Source: Neonectria sp. B-13
Taxonomy: Eukaryota > Ascomycota > Sordariomycetes > Hypocreales > Nectriaceae
Assembly (NCBI GenBank): GCA_002682825.1
Contig: NOKP01000013.1
Span: 62,001 to 126,000 of the forward strand
Direction of reading: 5' to 3'
Length of the DNA: 64,000 bases
Made by a program: the position numbers and the translations under genes. How positions within the stretch are numbered: position 1 is the first letter of the stretch; every line of letters begins with the position of its first letter. Below are positions 11,251 through 23,800 of the stretch, piece after piece. The notes beneath the pieces were generated by a model. That model was not told where the DNA came from, did no database searches, and was given only the letters and a program-made list of their open reading frames with translations.

Positions 11251-14200
11251 CTACCTCGGGTGGGGAAACTCATCCTCCATCTGTAACCGCACGCCAACGT
11301 TCATGCTGATAAGTTCCTGCACCAGCAGTTTCGCAGCATACGGCATGGTCATCTTCGTTACTTCCCTGGTGCTCTTGCATGTGTGGCAGTAGCCCTTGTA
11401 TCCAAATAGGCCGCACTGCTGGCAAATGTCAATCTCGGTTCCATCCGAGCTGATCATCAGACGCTCCAAAAGAAGCTGTGAGGCGCCATAGGCAATCAGA
11501 CAATCACGTTCCATTTCGCCCAGTCTCAGACCACCATCTCGAGAACGACCCTCAGTAGGTTGGCGAGTCAAGATGGCTCGGGGACCGCGAGATCGAGAGT
11601 GCATCTTGTCCTGCACCATGTGCTTAAGACGTTGGTAATAGATGGGTCCGTTAAAGATGTACGCCTCGAGCGGTTCACCAGTGAGGCCCGATGTGAAATA
11701 GTCTTTGCCCTCCCACGAAAACCCGTGGTCAAGAAGCACCTGGCTCATTTCGTCAACAGGGTGAGATCGGAATGCGTCTCCGAATCCATAGTCGGGGCGC
11801 CCATGAACAATTGAGGCTTTGCCTGTCAGGCACTCGAGCAACTTGCCGACAGTCATTCGAGAGGGGAAACCGTGAGGGTTCATGATAATATCGGGAGTCA
11901 GGCCAGTGTCGGCGAAAGGCATGTCTTCCTCATTAACGATGATGCCTACCACACCTTTCTGACCGTGACGAGATGAAAACTTGTCTCCCAGCTCAGGGCG
12001 ACGGGTCTGTCTAGTCTGGACCTTGATGACGGTGGTGTCCTTCTCAGTCTGAGAGATCATGACCTTGTTAATGTACGCCGGATCTGGAATTCGGTACGAA
12101 ACAGCCGAGTCGCGGTACTCGCTAGGCCCGCGATCCATTCCGATCCCAGTGGTTGTGAGGTCAAGGGGCGTTTCTTTCTTCACCATGGCTTCGCCAGAGT
12201 TGATCTTATATCCAACGATGGCCAAACCGTCATCATCAAGGGCCTCATGCTTGGGAATCCGGTGTTTGACTTTTCCTTCTCCTTCGTTTTGTGGATCACC
12301 GATGCGCTCTCTTCGTCCGTTCGGGTATTTCTGTAGCTCTGTGGTATACTTTCTAAAGACTTGGCATCGTCCAAATCCTCTGTCAACCGAGGCTTTGTTG
12401 AGAACCAACGCATCTTCGATATCGTATCCAGAGTATGACATGACAACAACGGTGGCGTTCTGGCCTGCGGGAAGCTTGTCATAGCCGATGAGTTGAATAG
12501 TTTTAGAGATGACCATTGGCCGTTGAGGATAGACGAGTGTGTACAACAGGGTATCGATTCGGTTGAACTGGTTGTATGCAATTGCACCAATAGCTTGTTT
12601 GCCCATGGCACATTGGTAGGTGTTACGGGGAGATTGGTTGTGGTGTGGGAAGGGAATCAATCCAGCGACTGCGCCCAATATTGTGAAAGGCTCGATCTCC
12701 AGGTGGGTTGAGCTCTTTGTTATTTGATGTTCATAGAGGGTAACAAGAGCATCGTTCTCCTCGTTCACGTCAAGGTATTCAACGATGCCATGGTTCAGGA
12801 AATCGTCGAAGGATACCTTTCCAAGTTGAAGTAGGCGAAGGTGCTCTGGCTTCAGCTTCTGCTTGCCATTTTTTACAATGATGTAAGGTCGGCAGATTCG
12901 TCCTTCGTCGGTAGCAATGTGAACGGACCTGAAGTGAATATTGATGTTAATGCCAACAAAGGGGGAGATCCAGCCCCTTCGTCGCATCGTTCTGAATTTG
13001 TGCGCAAATCGCTTTGGGTACCGCGTTAGTGCAAACGGCGTGCCGTTCACGTGAATGATGTAGCTTCCTTCACGATGCATCTCGGCTCCTGAAAAGTTTC
13101 TGATGGGCTCAACGCCGGCATCAAGTGTGAATATCCACCTTTTCACTGGCTCTTCTTCCACGTTGGTAGTAATATGTGTCATCAGAGCCAGGTTCTTGAC
13201 CAAACCACAGGCTTCTCCTTCGGGAGTATCTGAAGGGCAAAGCATGCCCCACTGCGACGGTTGGAGAGCTCGGGGACCAGACACCTTTCGAGTCTTTTCG
13301 AACTGACTGCTGATTCGAGTCATCATACCAAGAGCAGCAATGTAACTGAGTCGGCTCAGAACGTGCGTGACACCGGCTCGGTTCATATTGAATCGCTTCA
13401 CGCTCCAGTTGCCAGTCTGGATGGCTCGGTTGATTCCGATTCCAATGTTGTTCGCATGATTGCTAATCATGTGAACAGCATCAAGAGGAACCGCGCGGTT
13501 GTTCTTCTTGAGGAACTTGTCTATTGACATCTTGACCTCGACCATGAAGCGCTTGAACAGATCTTCGAAGAGCAGGGATAGGAGCTGGCCAGCAAGTTCC
13601 AGACGCTTGTTTCCCACAAAATCTCGGTCGTCCACCAGCTTGTGGTTGTGAGAAGCAATAAGGACTTTTCGCGTCATCATAGCGACGTAGATGGCCTTGG
13701 GATAAAAGTCAAGACCCTCGATTGGGACGTGGGCAATAACGAGGTTCGCCAGGGCGTCCAAACCTTCCTCGACATGGTTGCGTCGCACTTGAGGGCCAAA
13801 TTGACCCCTGCGGGAACCCATCTTAACCCTGGCACCAATGTACTCGAGGGCTTGGTGCTGTGTGTGGATTCCAACCTTGGTTGCCTCGTCGAAGTTAATG
13901 AGGAACTCGTCCTGGTATCTTCCGTCAGATCCCGCAACAAGCTGCATAATCTCGTAATCCGAAAGTCCACCAAGGGCCTTCAGGATAATGACGATCGGTA
14001 CACCCTCAACCAGAACGTTATGGGTGAGAAGAATTTTGTCCTTCTTCAAAGTGACGTAGGTCTTCGACTTTCTCTCATGGGTCGAACTGGTGACTGAGGC
14101 CGAAATGATGTTGTTCTTCTCGTCGGCCTCAACAATGACACGGTTCTTGCTGAGTTGTTCCTGAATCAAAATGACCTTCTCTGTGCCGTTGATGATGAAG

Positions 14201-14892
14201 TATCCACCCGGGTCCAGAGGGCACTCGTTCATCTGCTCCATCGTTGTGTTTGTCGCGCCGCTCAGTCGGCACTTGGAGCTGCGCAACATGACAGGCATCC
14301 GGCCCAGAGGCACTCCCTTCCTCACAATCCTCTGTTTATCTCGTATGTACGCGATATCGACCAGGATTGGTGCCGCGTATGTCATATCTCGGAGACGGCA
14401 CTCCATGGGAGTGACCTCGGTGTGCGACTTGGCATCTTTCCAATCTTGACGTCGCGGACGATCGACTCGAATATCGGTGAACCTGGGAACGTATGAGCAA
14501 ATGTGCAGGCGCGCGTACCCTGATGCACTTACTCAAGCCAGAAGTTGCTGTCGACGTCGCTGCGGATGGTTCGGTTGGCGCGTACTATGTCCTTGATTTC
14601 TTGCTCGACAAAGAAGTTGTATGAGTCAATGTGCCTTGGTTTGATGTCAGCCATCGGTGTCTTCGGGAATGCGGCGACTGCGCAAGTATTAGGTGTACAT
14701 ACTGTTTCACGAGACCTAGGCATGTTAGCATGTGAGCCGGAGGTGACGGGATTGTGCATTCTTACCCTTAACCTTAAGGAAGGCTGGAAGGAGTTGGAAT
14801 TTGTCCTCCTTGGTGGAGATGGGATCAGTGAGCTTCTTGCCATTGTAGAAGGGCTCCAGGAGGGCCTCGAAGCCATCGTCTACCAGGGGCAT
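11251..14892 (-). CDS. RPC2: DNA-directed RNA polymerase III second-largest subunit RPC2
   Basis: Exons 14892-14766, 14715-14703, 14634-14533 and 14482-11251 give 1157 residues (yeast Ret1/RPC128 is about 1150). The N-terminus reads ..[27 protein letters not shown], as in Pol III subunits. Further landmarks: ECRLRDMTYAAPILVDI, the fork/wall region NECPLDPGGYFIINGTEKV, the active-site region FSSRHGQKGVVG, and a C-terminal zinc site of Cys1101, Cys1104, Cys1113 and Cys1116. The anchor segment MPYAAKLLVQELISMNVGVRL closes the protein. Together with the largest subunit it forms the catalytic centre that transcribes tRNA, 5S rRNA and U6 genes. Exon 2 is only 13 nt; it is required to keep the conserved [11 protein letters not shown] in frame. 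Pol I and Pol II homologues differ in these signature stretches. Confidence 0.95.
14703..14715 (-). other. 13-nt microexon of RPC2
   Basis: GTCTCGTGAAACA, flanked by a 50-bp intron (14765-14716, GTAAGA..CTAAC..CCTAG) and a 68-bp intron (14702-14635, GTATGT..CCAAG). It supplies the residues GLVKQ across both junctions, which are conserved in Pol III second-largest subunits. Confidence 0.88.
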
Positions 14893-17800
14893 CTTGAAGG
14901 TCACCGGGAAATAAACATTTACGGCGGAAGTGTCGGATTGTTGTTGTTCACGACTACTTTTTTTGCTGGTAGCTCGTGATAGCTTCGCAAAAAGTTCTGC
15001 CCCGCGATAATAGGTGGAGCCGGCCTCTTGGTTGCGCCGCGGTGGGGGACGAGCACTGTCCGGTGATAAGATAAGTGTCCACGTGACACATTGAGCAATC
15101 TCAAGTCCAGGGTAAATCGTGCTGGAAATATGGCCACTGTCCTTAGGCCCCCACGATCATGCGCTTCACTTCGCTTATTATATATCAACGCGGCAAGTTC
15201 TTTTTCTGTAATCACTTCTTGTGCGTGTGTCGGTTGGACTCTCCTCTTCGTCCAAGACCATCGATATTATATCGGAGTTGAGACCCATCAGGCTTGTCCC
15301 TCGCAGCAAAACTGAAGATTTATAGTGAGGTTATACCATGCTGAAATGAACTCCAAGCCCCAAACCTCATCATTTCGTCAGCTGAAAGCCCCAGGGAAAG
15401 GACAACCCACGTTTCGGAAAGGAATACAGAGAGTGTTCCAAACATAAAGCTAGCGGCCAATGTGTTATAGGGCAGGCGACATACAGTGGCCTTGACCACG
15501 CAGTGAGTGTTGACAATGCAACAACCTTACTCCGTACTTGAGATTTCTCCGCACCGAAGAGATGCAGGTTCTAGTCATGTACCTACTACTTAGCTGCAGG
15601 TTGAGTTGGCAGATGCCGCAGCATTGTTTAGGGTGGCGACTCTCAGAGTACAGCCCCTCGCGTCTGTATTTCCCGAAGGCACGGAGATTTTATTTTATTG
15701 GTTCGATGGTAACTCCCATGTGTCACAAGATGTCACATTGCGGCTCGTATTTGCAGTTATCAATGCCACCACTCACCTGGAGTACGAGGAGTTACGGACA
15801 AAGCGGATTCAAGGTCCCTCGAGGGGCAACAACGTTGTAGTAGTTCTTCATGAAATTGTATTCGTCTGCGATGGCAGTTTTCGAATGCGCGGGGTAAGAT
15901 CGGCTCCGGCATCGCTGACGGCGGTAGCCAGATTAACAACATTCGACGGGGCTCGTTCACTTTGGCCCATGGAGAGCGGAACAAGGGTGTTAGTTACGTC
16001 GTTGACTCCTCGCAAGTTGCACAGAGACCCAGCCCCGCATGACACGCACAGTCACTGCACAATGCTGGCAGTAGGATCTTATCATGACGCCTCTCTCCAT
16101 GGCGCCTCGTTCTAGAAAGATTGCCCTCGCGGCGGCAACGGTCGACCGAAAGCCAACTGACAGCGACGGGATCAACTTGTGGCCCGTGGCCTTTGGCGGC
16201 CGGGGTGGCGAGGCCTGTTACAGTCTGTAGCAGACTCATGTCACGGCGTTGCAGTTTTGGCGTCTGTCCTGCAGAGCGGCAACGAACCAACTTCTAGCCT
16301 GGCCACGGCGAGCTGCCTTTTTAGTGTGGCTAGATCGGACCCTGACTCCTGAGTTAGGGTGGGACGACAAGACGGGCGAACCACTCGTAGCGGCGCTGTG
16401 TAAAAAGTCGGTGAAGGGGTTGAGGCCCTCGAAGGGAGGGGGAATTAGTGCGGGCACCAGCCAGAGCGAGGATAGAGAGGGCGAGTGGAGGGAACCGAAT
16501 GGCATCGCCTGGCGGTTGGGAGCTTGAGCTTCATGTCTCTATCCCAGCCACTGGCAGAGTCGTCGTCAGTGAGGCCTTTTGGTTAGGACTGTTTCAGGAT
16601 GAGCAAGACCTGCTGCGAGCCTGCGAGACTCTACGAAGTACGATGTACGAAGGACGGACCTGGGGACGTATGCGGTATTTTGCACGTGCCTCCGTTGAGA
16701 TCGGGCCCACCAGCGGATGAATCGATGCGAGGCTCTGTTGCAGGGCATCAGCTTGAGTGGGCTGCAGTGTGATGTAGGGAAGTTATGATGTGCGTATTCT
16801 CAGATCCGAAAGGGTTCCCAGTGGCAGCAAATCTACCATCCTTCCAAACTGCTGGGCAACGAATGCATCCAGCCCAGTGCGGCAGCATGCACAACGGACG
16901 GGTGGATCGAAGCCCCGACCATGCCGAGCCCAGAGGCCCCAGACTGCTCGTTGGTGTGTGATTGATGGGGGGAACGATGACAAAGCCATTGCCAAACAAA
17001 TGCAACTCGCGATTCTGCGTCTGGACTCTGGAGATCCGCCGACAGGGTGGCAGGCCGAAGAAGCGCTAATCTAGGGAACCAGACCGGGATGGCCCACCAG
17101 ATCCCTAGCAGGAGTTGCTGAACTGCGCTAGGCATCATCGCTCAATTAGGTCGGATCCAAAGGCAAGCCACCACGGATCTGCTGCCATGGCCGAGTCAAT
17201 AAGTCCGTCAACGAGGCGGGTGAGTTTTAGGCCTTCATGGAACGTTGCGTGGAGGAAGGCCCGAAACTCGGGAGCGGTGAACGAAGAGGAAGGACATGGA
17301 TTGCCGGCTGTCAAATACCGACCTACCTTACCTACCTTACTTACTGAGTTGTGGTGGCCAATGGAGTGAGTTGACTGCCATTCACCGTCAGGCAAGACAC
17401 TGGGCTTGTTCTAGGCGATGATGTCAATAGTCCAGTGGGAGGGCCTGTTAACTAGCTTTGCCAGCATCCTGGTCTAGCGAGGTTGAGAGACAGAGTAGCG
17501 GAGAAGGGAATAATAACTTCGCGTGCTTTGTGCCTATCCCGTGTGCTTCGTAGGTCGATTTGGCCAGCATGAGATGAGGAATCTGGGGACTGGTCACGGC
17601 GACTTTTAGCTCTGCAGTTGGGTTTGATTCTTGGGTGACGTGCAGATGGAAAGAGGAGCGGCAGACACACCGCCAATCAACGCCCGAACTCTGGAGGCGA
17701 TGGAGGAGGCGCTCGGGGCAGGTCGTGTCTGATCTTGCCAGGGGACTGACTGACTTGGCTTTGGAGTGGAGGGTTGACGCGATGCGATCGGGGACAGCTG

Positions 17801-20800
17801 GACAAGGCGATACATACCTACCTATGCAACGATGCCTCACACCTACCGACAGGAGCATACCATCCATACTTACGGCACAGATCTACCTCAGTGCAGCATC
17901 GCACATGGGGTCTCGGTCTCGGTCCCTCTGTCAAACGCCATTCATGATTTGAGATTTCCTAGAAGTCGGTTGCCGATGGAGACCATGCACGCCTTGGCGC
18001 CTACCCCGTCTGGTCGTGTACAAAAGCAGTTCGGCCAGCCGAGAAATTGCGTGCCAAAGTGCCAGGGGCGAGGTGGGCTTGAGCCAGAAGGCGGGTGGCT
18101 TGGAAAAGAAGAAATACATCCGCGCGCGCTGACACAGAGAGCCAGAGACGCAAGACAGATCGATAGCAACCAACCGGAAAAAGTCAACGGGACGATGACA
18201 GTCATTAGACTACGTTGAGCCCAATAAGATGGTCAAGCCGCCAGGATCTTTCGGCAGTTCCCACCCATGTGGATGCGCCTCAACTTCGGTATATCTGAGG
18301 TCGTCGCGTCGATTGCCTGGTAGCCCATGCGAGAGAAAAAAGCCACTGTGCGACTCTCGTCGACGCCCCGCGAGTCGCAGCACACTACTGTACCTCTGCC
18401 GGAGACGCGACAGGCCCCAAATGCCACCAATTCCCCATCGGGTAATCCCTGGAGCCGGGCTCCGATGGTAACGGCCTGGCACCGTCCGCTCCGGGCCGTG
18501 GGTTTACAACGAGAGGGCAGGCCGAGATGTTGGAAGAGCGAGGGAGACTAGGCACTTAGCTTTACGGGCGCAGATTCTCATCCCGTGCTCCGTAGCTAAC
18601 GGGCAAGGCGATGCTTCTATGTGGCGCACCCCGTATTCCGTCTCTGATGTTAAGGACAGGCCGCCCGGCGGATGATGGTTGATGAATATCTCAACAAGCG
18701 GGCCCCTCTCTGACCCGTACCACGTTCCGAGCCCACAGCCCACGAGAAAATCAGGCTTTAAAGGAGCCGAGGCATCGGACCTATTTGATGGCCGCGCCTT
18801 GCCCTGCCAGCTTGCCCCAAAGGGTACAAAGGCAAAGTGGCAGAGAAAAGAGAAGAAAGTATTTTCTCTTACACCGGGAGAGACACAATTTTGACTTTTC
18901 ACCCTTTCACGGGAGAGTGCCCAGTGCAATGTGTGACAGCCTGGCAGGGTGGTAGTCCATCCCGTCAATGCCCTTGACCGTCCGTTCCAAATTTGCTCTT
19001 CATGCTTGCCGAAGAGGGGTTTCTACTGGCCGGCGGCGGCCGTATTTCGTGGCTTTGTTTAGGCGCTGATGGGCAATATGGATATCCTAGCTTCACTTTG
19101 TCTCTACTCTACCTAGCAAGCAAGCAAGCAAGCAAGCCGGTACGGAACCACGAAGACACACGTATAACGGCCCTGAACGCCTTGCCGTTCGCTGCTGCCG
19201 GCTGTTGCGATTACTGGGTTCCCTTGGTCTTGTGGTTCTTATTTACTGGTCGAGGGGCTGACGAAGAGAAGCTCCCCACGTTGAGCGTCATCCCCAAACC
19301 TTGCCCTGACTGCCCTGGCCCGCGCCCCATTTTGTCCAGTTGCTGTCCTATCCCACTCTACGTCCCTTTTTATTGTCCCTGGTCCATGCTGTTGGTGCCT
19401 TGTCCTGGCCTGCAACCCGACCTTGCGTCCTTGTCCCAGGCTGTCCTCTGCCCGTGTCCACAAGCGCGAAACCTCCCCACGCCTACGCCAGAACGCCCGC
19501 ATTTCCATCTTTTCTTCCGTCTTGGTCATTTATTGGAGTCTTTGTCGGCTTTCCTCCCTCTCCTCCATTGTCGTCGCGTCATTCCAACTTCCTCCCATCC
19601 AGCCTGTCGCTCCTGGCCCCCCAGGACGCGCTGTCTGAGTGAGAGAGCGAGATAGAACCTGTGTGAGAAACCGCGAGACAGAGACAGAGCGCCGTGCGTG
19701 GTATCTGTACGAGTTGTGTCGTCCAACCTCCGCCCACTCAGCGCGTGCGATTATCTCAGGTACGTCACGTCCAGTCTGTCGTCCGCATAGCACAACACCA
19801 ATGGATCTGCTTGTCCCGACCCCCTTTTCTGTCATCCCCGAAATATGAAAGATCGGCCTAGGTGCTGTCGTCCAACCCGGAGGGTAATGACATAGGTTCT
19901 TCACGCTCTCTCCAACTTGGCCTTCTCTCTCTTGCTGGCAAATAGGTGGCGGCAGTTGATGTGTCTGTCGCTGTCGTGGTTGTGCACACATGGGACACGG
20001 ACGCCCACGCATGCACATCCCTCCACAAGCTGCCGCCGGCCCCCCGACAAGCACCACAGACAGACACAAGACGCCAGGCCAGGTCCAGCGCCAGCGGACA
20101 AGACGACGTAACTGGTAATTCCTACGCCGCCCGCTTCGCTGGCAAGCCCGGCCGGCCCTGGCTGTCCCGCTGTCCCTGGAGAGAATGACAGAACATGAAG
20201 CGAAGATGGAGAGAGCGACGACTCATAACGACGAACAGAGAGCGCGAATGCCCGTCGTTATGAAAATCTCCTTGGTTGTCGTCTTTCATCACCCACCTAT
20301 CTTCCTGTCCTCTTCCTGCCCTGCTCTTGTCCACTTGCCCTCCTCTGCACTCGGCCTTCGGGCCTTCCTTACCTGCTACTACCTACACAAAGGTGATGTA
20401 AGGCTACCTGCCTGCCCTGACCAAACCAAGCCTAAAGGAAGTCCTGGGCCCTCCTTCACTCCTTCCCTCCCCGTCCACTTCCACTTCTTCCCCCCCCCCA
20501 AGTCCAAGTCCCAAGTCCCCCATCCCCCAGTGGCCCGTTTGGCCCCAAGCCCCAAGCCCCATCGCACATAGCACATGGATAGCCCATAGCACATAGTCCA
20601 GTGCCCATCGCCCATCGTCCACCCCTAGCCCATAGCCCATGGGCCATACCCACAACTGGCCGCGCCCACCCCGCCTCTCAACAACGTCCCATCCATCGTC
20701 TCTTGCTTGACCCTAATCCTGTTCTTCTCTCTCCCCGTCGAGCGCTTCGCTTGCTGATGCTTCATGTCTCTTCCATGTCTGCAGTAATATAGACCGAGCC

Positions 20801-20846
20801 CGCTTTGCCAATTCGGCGTGTACCACCTTGTTTCTTTTAGCCCGCC
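14893..20846. other. Gene-free block of about 6 kb between RPC2 and the PUF gene
   Basis: I find no supported gene, tRNA or transposon protein on either strand. It holds an AGCA/CAAG microsatellite near 19115-19137, TACCTTACCTACC runs at 17320-17342, TACCTACCTA at 17815-17823, and a degenerate CCCATAG/CCCATCG-rich patch at 20545-20650. The stretch 20650-20846 is CT-rich and probably contains the PUF promoter and leader. Base composition looks like the flanks, without the strong AT bias expected of RIP-mutated repeats. Confidence 0.5.
20545..20650 (+). repeat. Degenerate CCCATAG/CCCATCG repeat patch
   Basis: GCCCCATCGCACATAGCACATGG-like units recur, including CCCATAG at least three times and CCCATCG at least three times within about 100 bp upstream of the PUF gene. 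The copies are imperfect and may be an old tandem expansion in the leader or promoter. Confidence 0.6.
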
Positions 20847-23800
20847 ATGGACGACCATCGCTTCCGCTCCCAGACGTCCCCGAGGAACGAGTCGCCAATG
20901 AACTCCCTTGTCTCACCTCCTCGCAATGGCTCCAGAATGCCTGGGCCTCAAGTCGCCTCCCAAGGCGGCGCCCACGATCACCGCTCGAACCTGCCGCGAC
21001 GCTTCACCACCGACTCCGGTCGCGTCCCGACACTGACCTCCCTGGCCTCCTCCCTGGCATCTCCCCCCCGAGGGCCCGACCAGCCCCAGGACTATAACGT
21101 GAGTCGCTGTCCCCATTCTGGCATGCCCCTCCGTTCGCCACATGCCGTCAACAACGGTCTGCGGCAAGGCCGTCTTCAACGCGCAGCTCGCTGACAAGTC
21201 GCATAATAGACTATGCACAAGGTACAATTGGTATGTCGACCACGAAACCGTTTTCCCATCCTTGTCCCCAGGCCCTAGTCACGATTTAGATGTCCCGGAC
21301 ATCTCCCCGCCGCGAACGAGGTGACCCGGAGGGCGGAGGGGAGGGCGGGGGCTGGATTCGTCATCCCTTCGAAACCAGAAACGTTGAACTGACTCCTGGA
21401 ACAGATAGAGAAGAAGAAGATCGAATATGAACGAATCCGTGAGCAGAGACGTCGCTTCGAGCTCGAGATGCAGAAGCTGGATCAGCAGCAGCGTCGCGAG
21501 GCGCTGGAGTTGGCCCAGATGGAGGAGGAGGTGGGTAGACTGGGTGGTCACCAATCCGAGCCCACCACGCCCCCCGAATATCGCGACAATTCCGGTTTCC
21601 CCTCCATGTTCTCACGCCCAAACCGCTACTCGACCTCGAGCTTGACCTCCCCTCCAGGTCTGTTCAACCGCCCGGCACGTTCTGGGTCGCAACTTGCATC
21701 CCCCCAGTCCGGAATCATGCAGACTCGCTTCGGTTATGAGGATCAGATGCCCTCTCGCTCTGTTCCGACCACGCGCAGGAATAGCGATGATGAGAAGGAG
21801 GAAGCCGTCCGCCAGGACCCCACCAGCCATCGCACAACTAATGCGTAAGTCCCTCGCTCTTCTTTTGTATCATGCTTGGTCGTTGTGTTGTGATGAACTT
21901 GCCGGGCTTTCGAGATTGGTGGTGACTGTAAGCTGGCCGTAGCTTGGAGTTGCTGGAGTTGCGCCTCATTGTCTACTCGCGGCGGCTCACATCACCTGGA
22001 TTTCTCGACTGCCTGACCCTTTGAGTATTGTGCGAGTATTGTGAAGATCTCATTCATCCCGAGATGCCGATTCCACTTCGTGGATTTGTACCCTTCATTG
22101 TCTTTCTTTGACAAAAGCCTAGCGGAGCTTCTTCATTCATCAGCCACATAGGCAAAGAGGCACCGTGAATCACGCCCGCAGGCAGCATAAAAGGACTCTT
22201 GAGCTGTGCGAGCTGCTGCATAGGCCTCCTCGTGTTTCCTCGCCCTTACACCCCCAAAGCCCTCACTTGAAACAAGAGTTCATTCTTGCCCCCCTTTCAG
22301 ACCAGACTTGACCTCTTACATCGAGTCTTGATTGCAAAGCTGCATCAATCTTTGAACTTGAATAGATATCTCTTTTCCCGGGATTACATCAAGCGTCAGT
22401 TGTTTGGGCGGTTTTGGCGATATCCTCACATTTCATCTGCCATTTAGCGCAAAACCTTACCCTTCTTCTGCCGATCACCTCTTCTAAAGGCTAACCATGA
22501 CCTCAAACGACAGCCTCAACCGCTACTCGATGCCGGTCACTCGCTCGAGAACTGGACTCTACGATGTTGGCCTTGATCAGACCAACACTACTCGTTTCCT
22601 GTTTGGCGACGAAGAGCCAAGTGCGTTGGGTCACGTCAGCGCTCCAGACGAGAACTTCCCGACCCTTGTTCGTCGCGACGATCAAATCGTAAGTTCCTCT
22701 TCTTTTGCTTGCCCAACGATTGGTATATTCACCGGCCTCTGTAACCCATTGTCCTTGATGGGTGTTTACTATTGTCCTCATTGTCTCCAAGCTGCGGTGA
22801 ACGGCCCCACATATTCTGTGGTGCACCATCACTTTGCTCTCAGTCACATCAAATCACTTTCAGTGAAAATGACCCTCCTCACTTCCTCACTTCTTCCCTC
22901 ACCTCCTCCTTGCAACAAATTCTCATCCTGTTTCTCTCCCGGCTGTGCCAATATCACCTTGGACTTTGAACTTGGTGCGGTTGCGTCGGGTTCACCTTAA
23001 TCAGACGTCTTTCACCCCTTTTTGATTTCTCATGATTTGCGGTTTTGTTTTCTGACATTCTCTTCCCTTTTCAGTTATCTGCATCCTCGGCCGCTCTAGA
23101 TCTTGCCTTGGCCCCGTCACCAAACCCTGAGATTTCGTCCTCGAGAGGCTGGAGCCGTGTTGTTAACCGTCATCGACCTCAGCAGAGTCTGTCCTCGATC
23201 AACGGGAGCTCAAGCCAAGTTGGTGACATTGGCGGACACAACAGCCGACCTAGCTCCATTCGCCATTCCCTCGACCTCAAGTACATCTCTGAAAACGCCA
23301 ACGAGACTGGTGGGCCTAATATGTCGTCTCCGGGAAGCCAGAATATGGCGACTCCGCCCAAGCTTCAAAGCTCCTTCTCCGCCAATGATGTCCCGACTGT
23401 TAAGAACCCTGCGGGCTCGTCGATGAACGCCAACAACCATGCTCAGCAGCACTTCCACAACCACAATGCGAGCCTTGGCCGCATTCCAGCTGGTGCTGTC
23501 CCACGTGGACACAGCCGTGAACTGTCCGCCGACAACCTAAACGCGAACCGTGAGCAAGCTGGTGCCTACCCGTCCATTCAAACCGCTCTCCAGGCCAGTG
23601 CTGCCCCCTTTGGTCCTAGCACCACGGCTGCTGGGGCCTCCGCCTCGTCTATTGTCTCGTCCCCATCCGGCACCCCCTCCATGAACTCCTTCAACAACGG
23701 CTTCTTCCAGGCAAATGGCTACTCGACCCCTCAGGGTGCCAACCACCCCCCGAGTGCCTTCAACGTTCCTATGTTGGCTGCCGGCATGCAACAGATGAAC

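Noticed and set aside
15606..16115. 169-residue plus-strand frame, and a minus-strand frame at 15848-16045 with secreted-protein-like composition
   Set aside because: Neither has a convincing start, signal peptide or splice partners. The minus-strand frame (LATAVSDAGADLTPRI) might be a relic of a small secreted protein, but I could not extend it.
18993..19655. 220-residue frame in gene-free block one
   Set aside because: Pro/Leu/Cys-rich translation of pyrimidine-rich DNA, no domain, no splice support.
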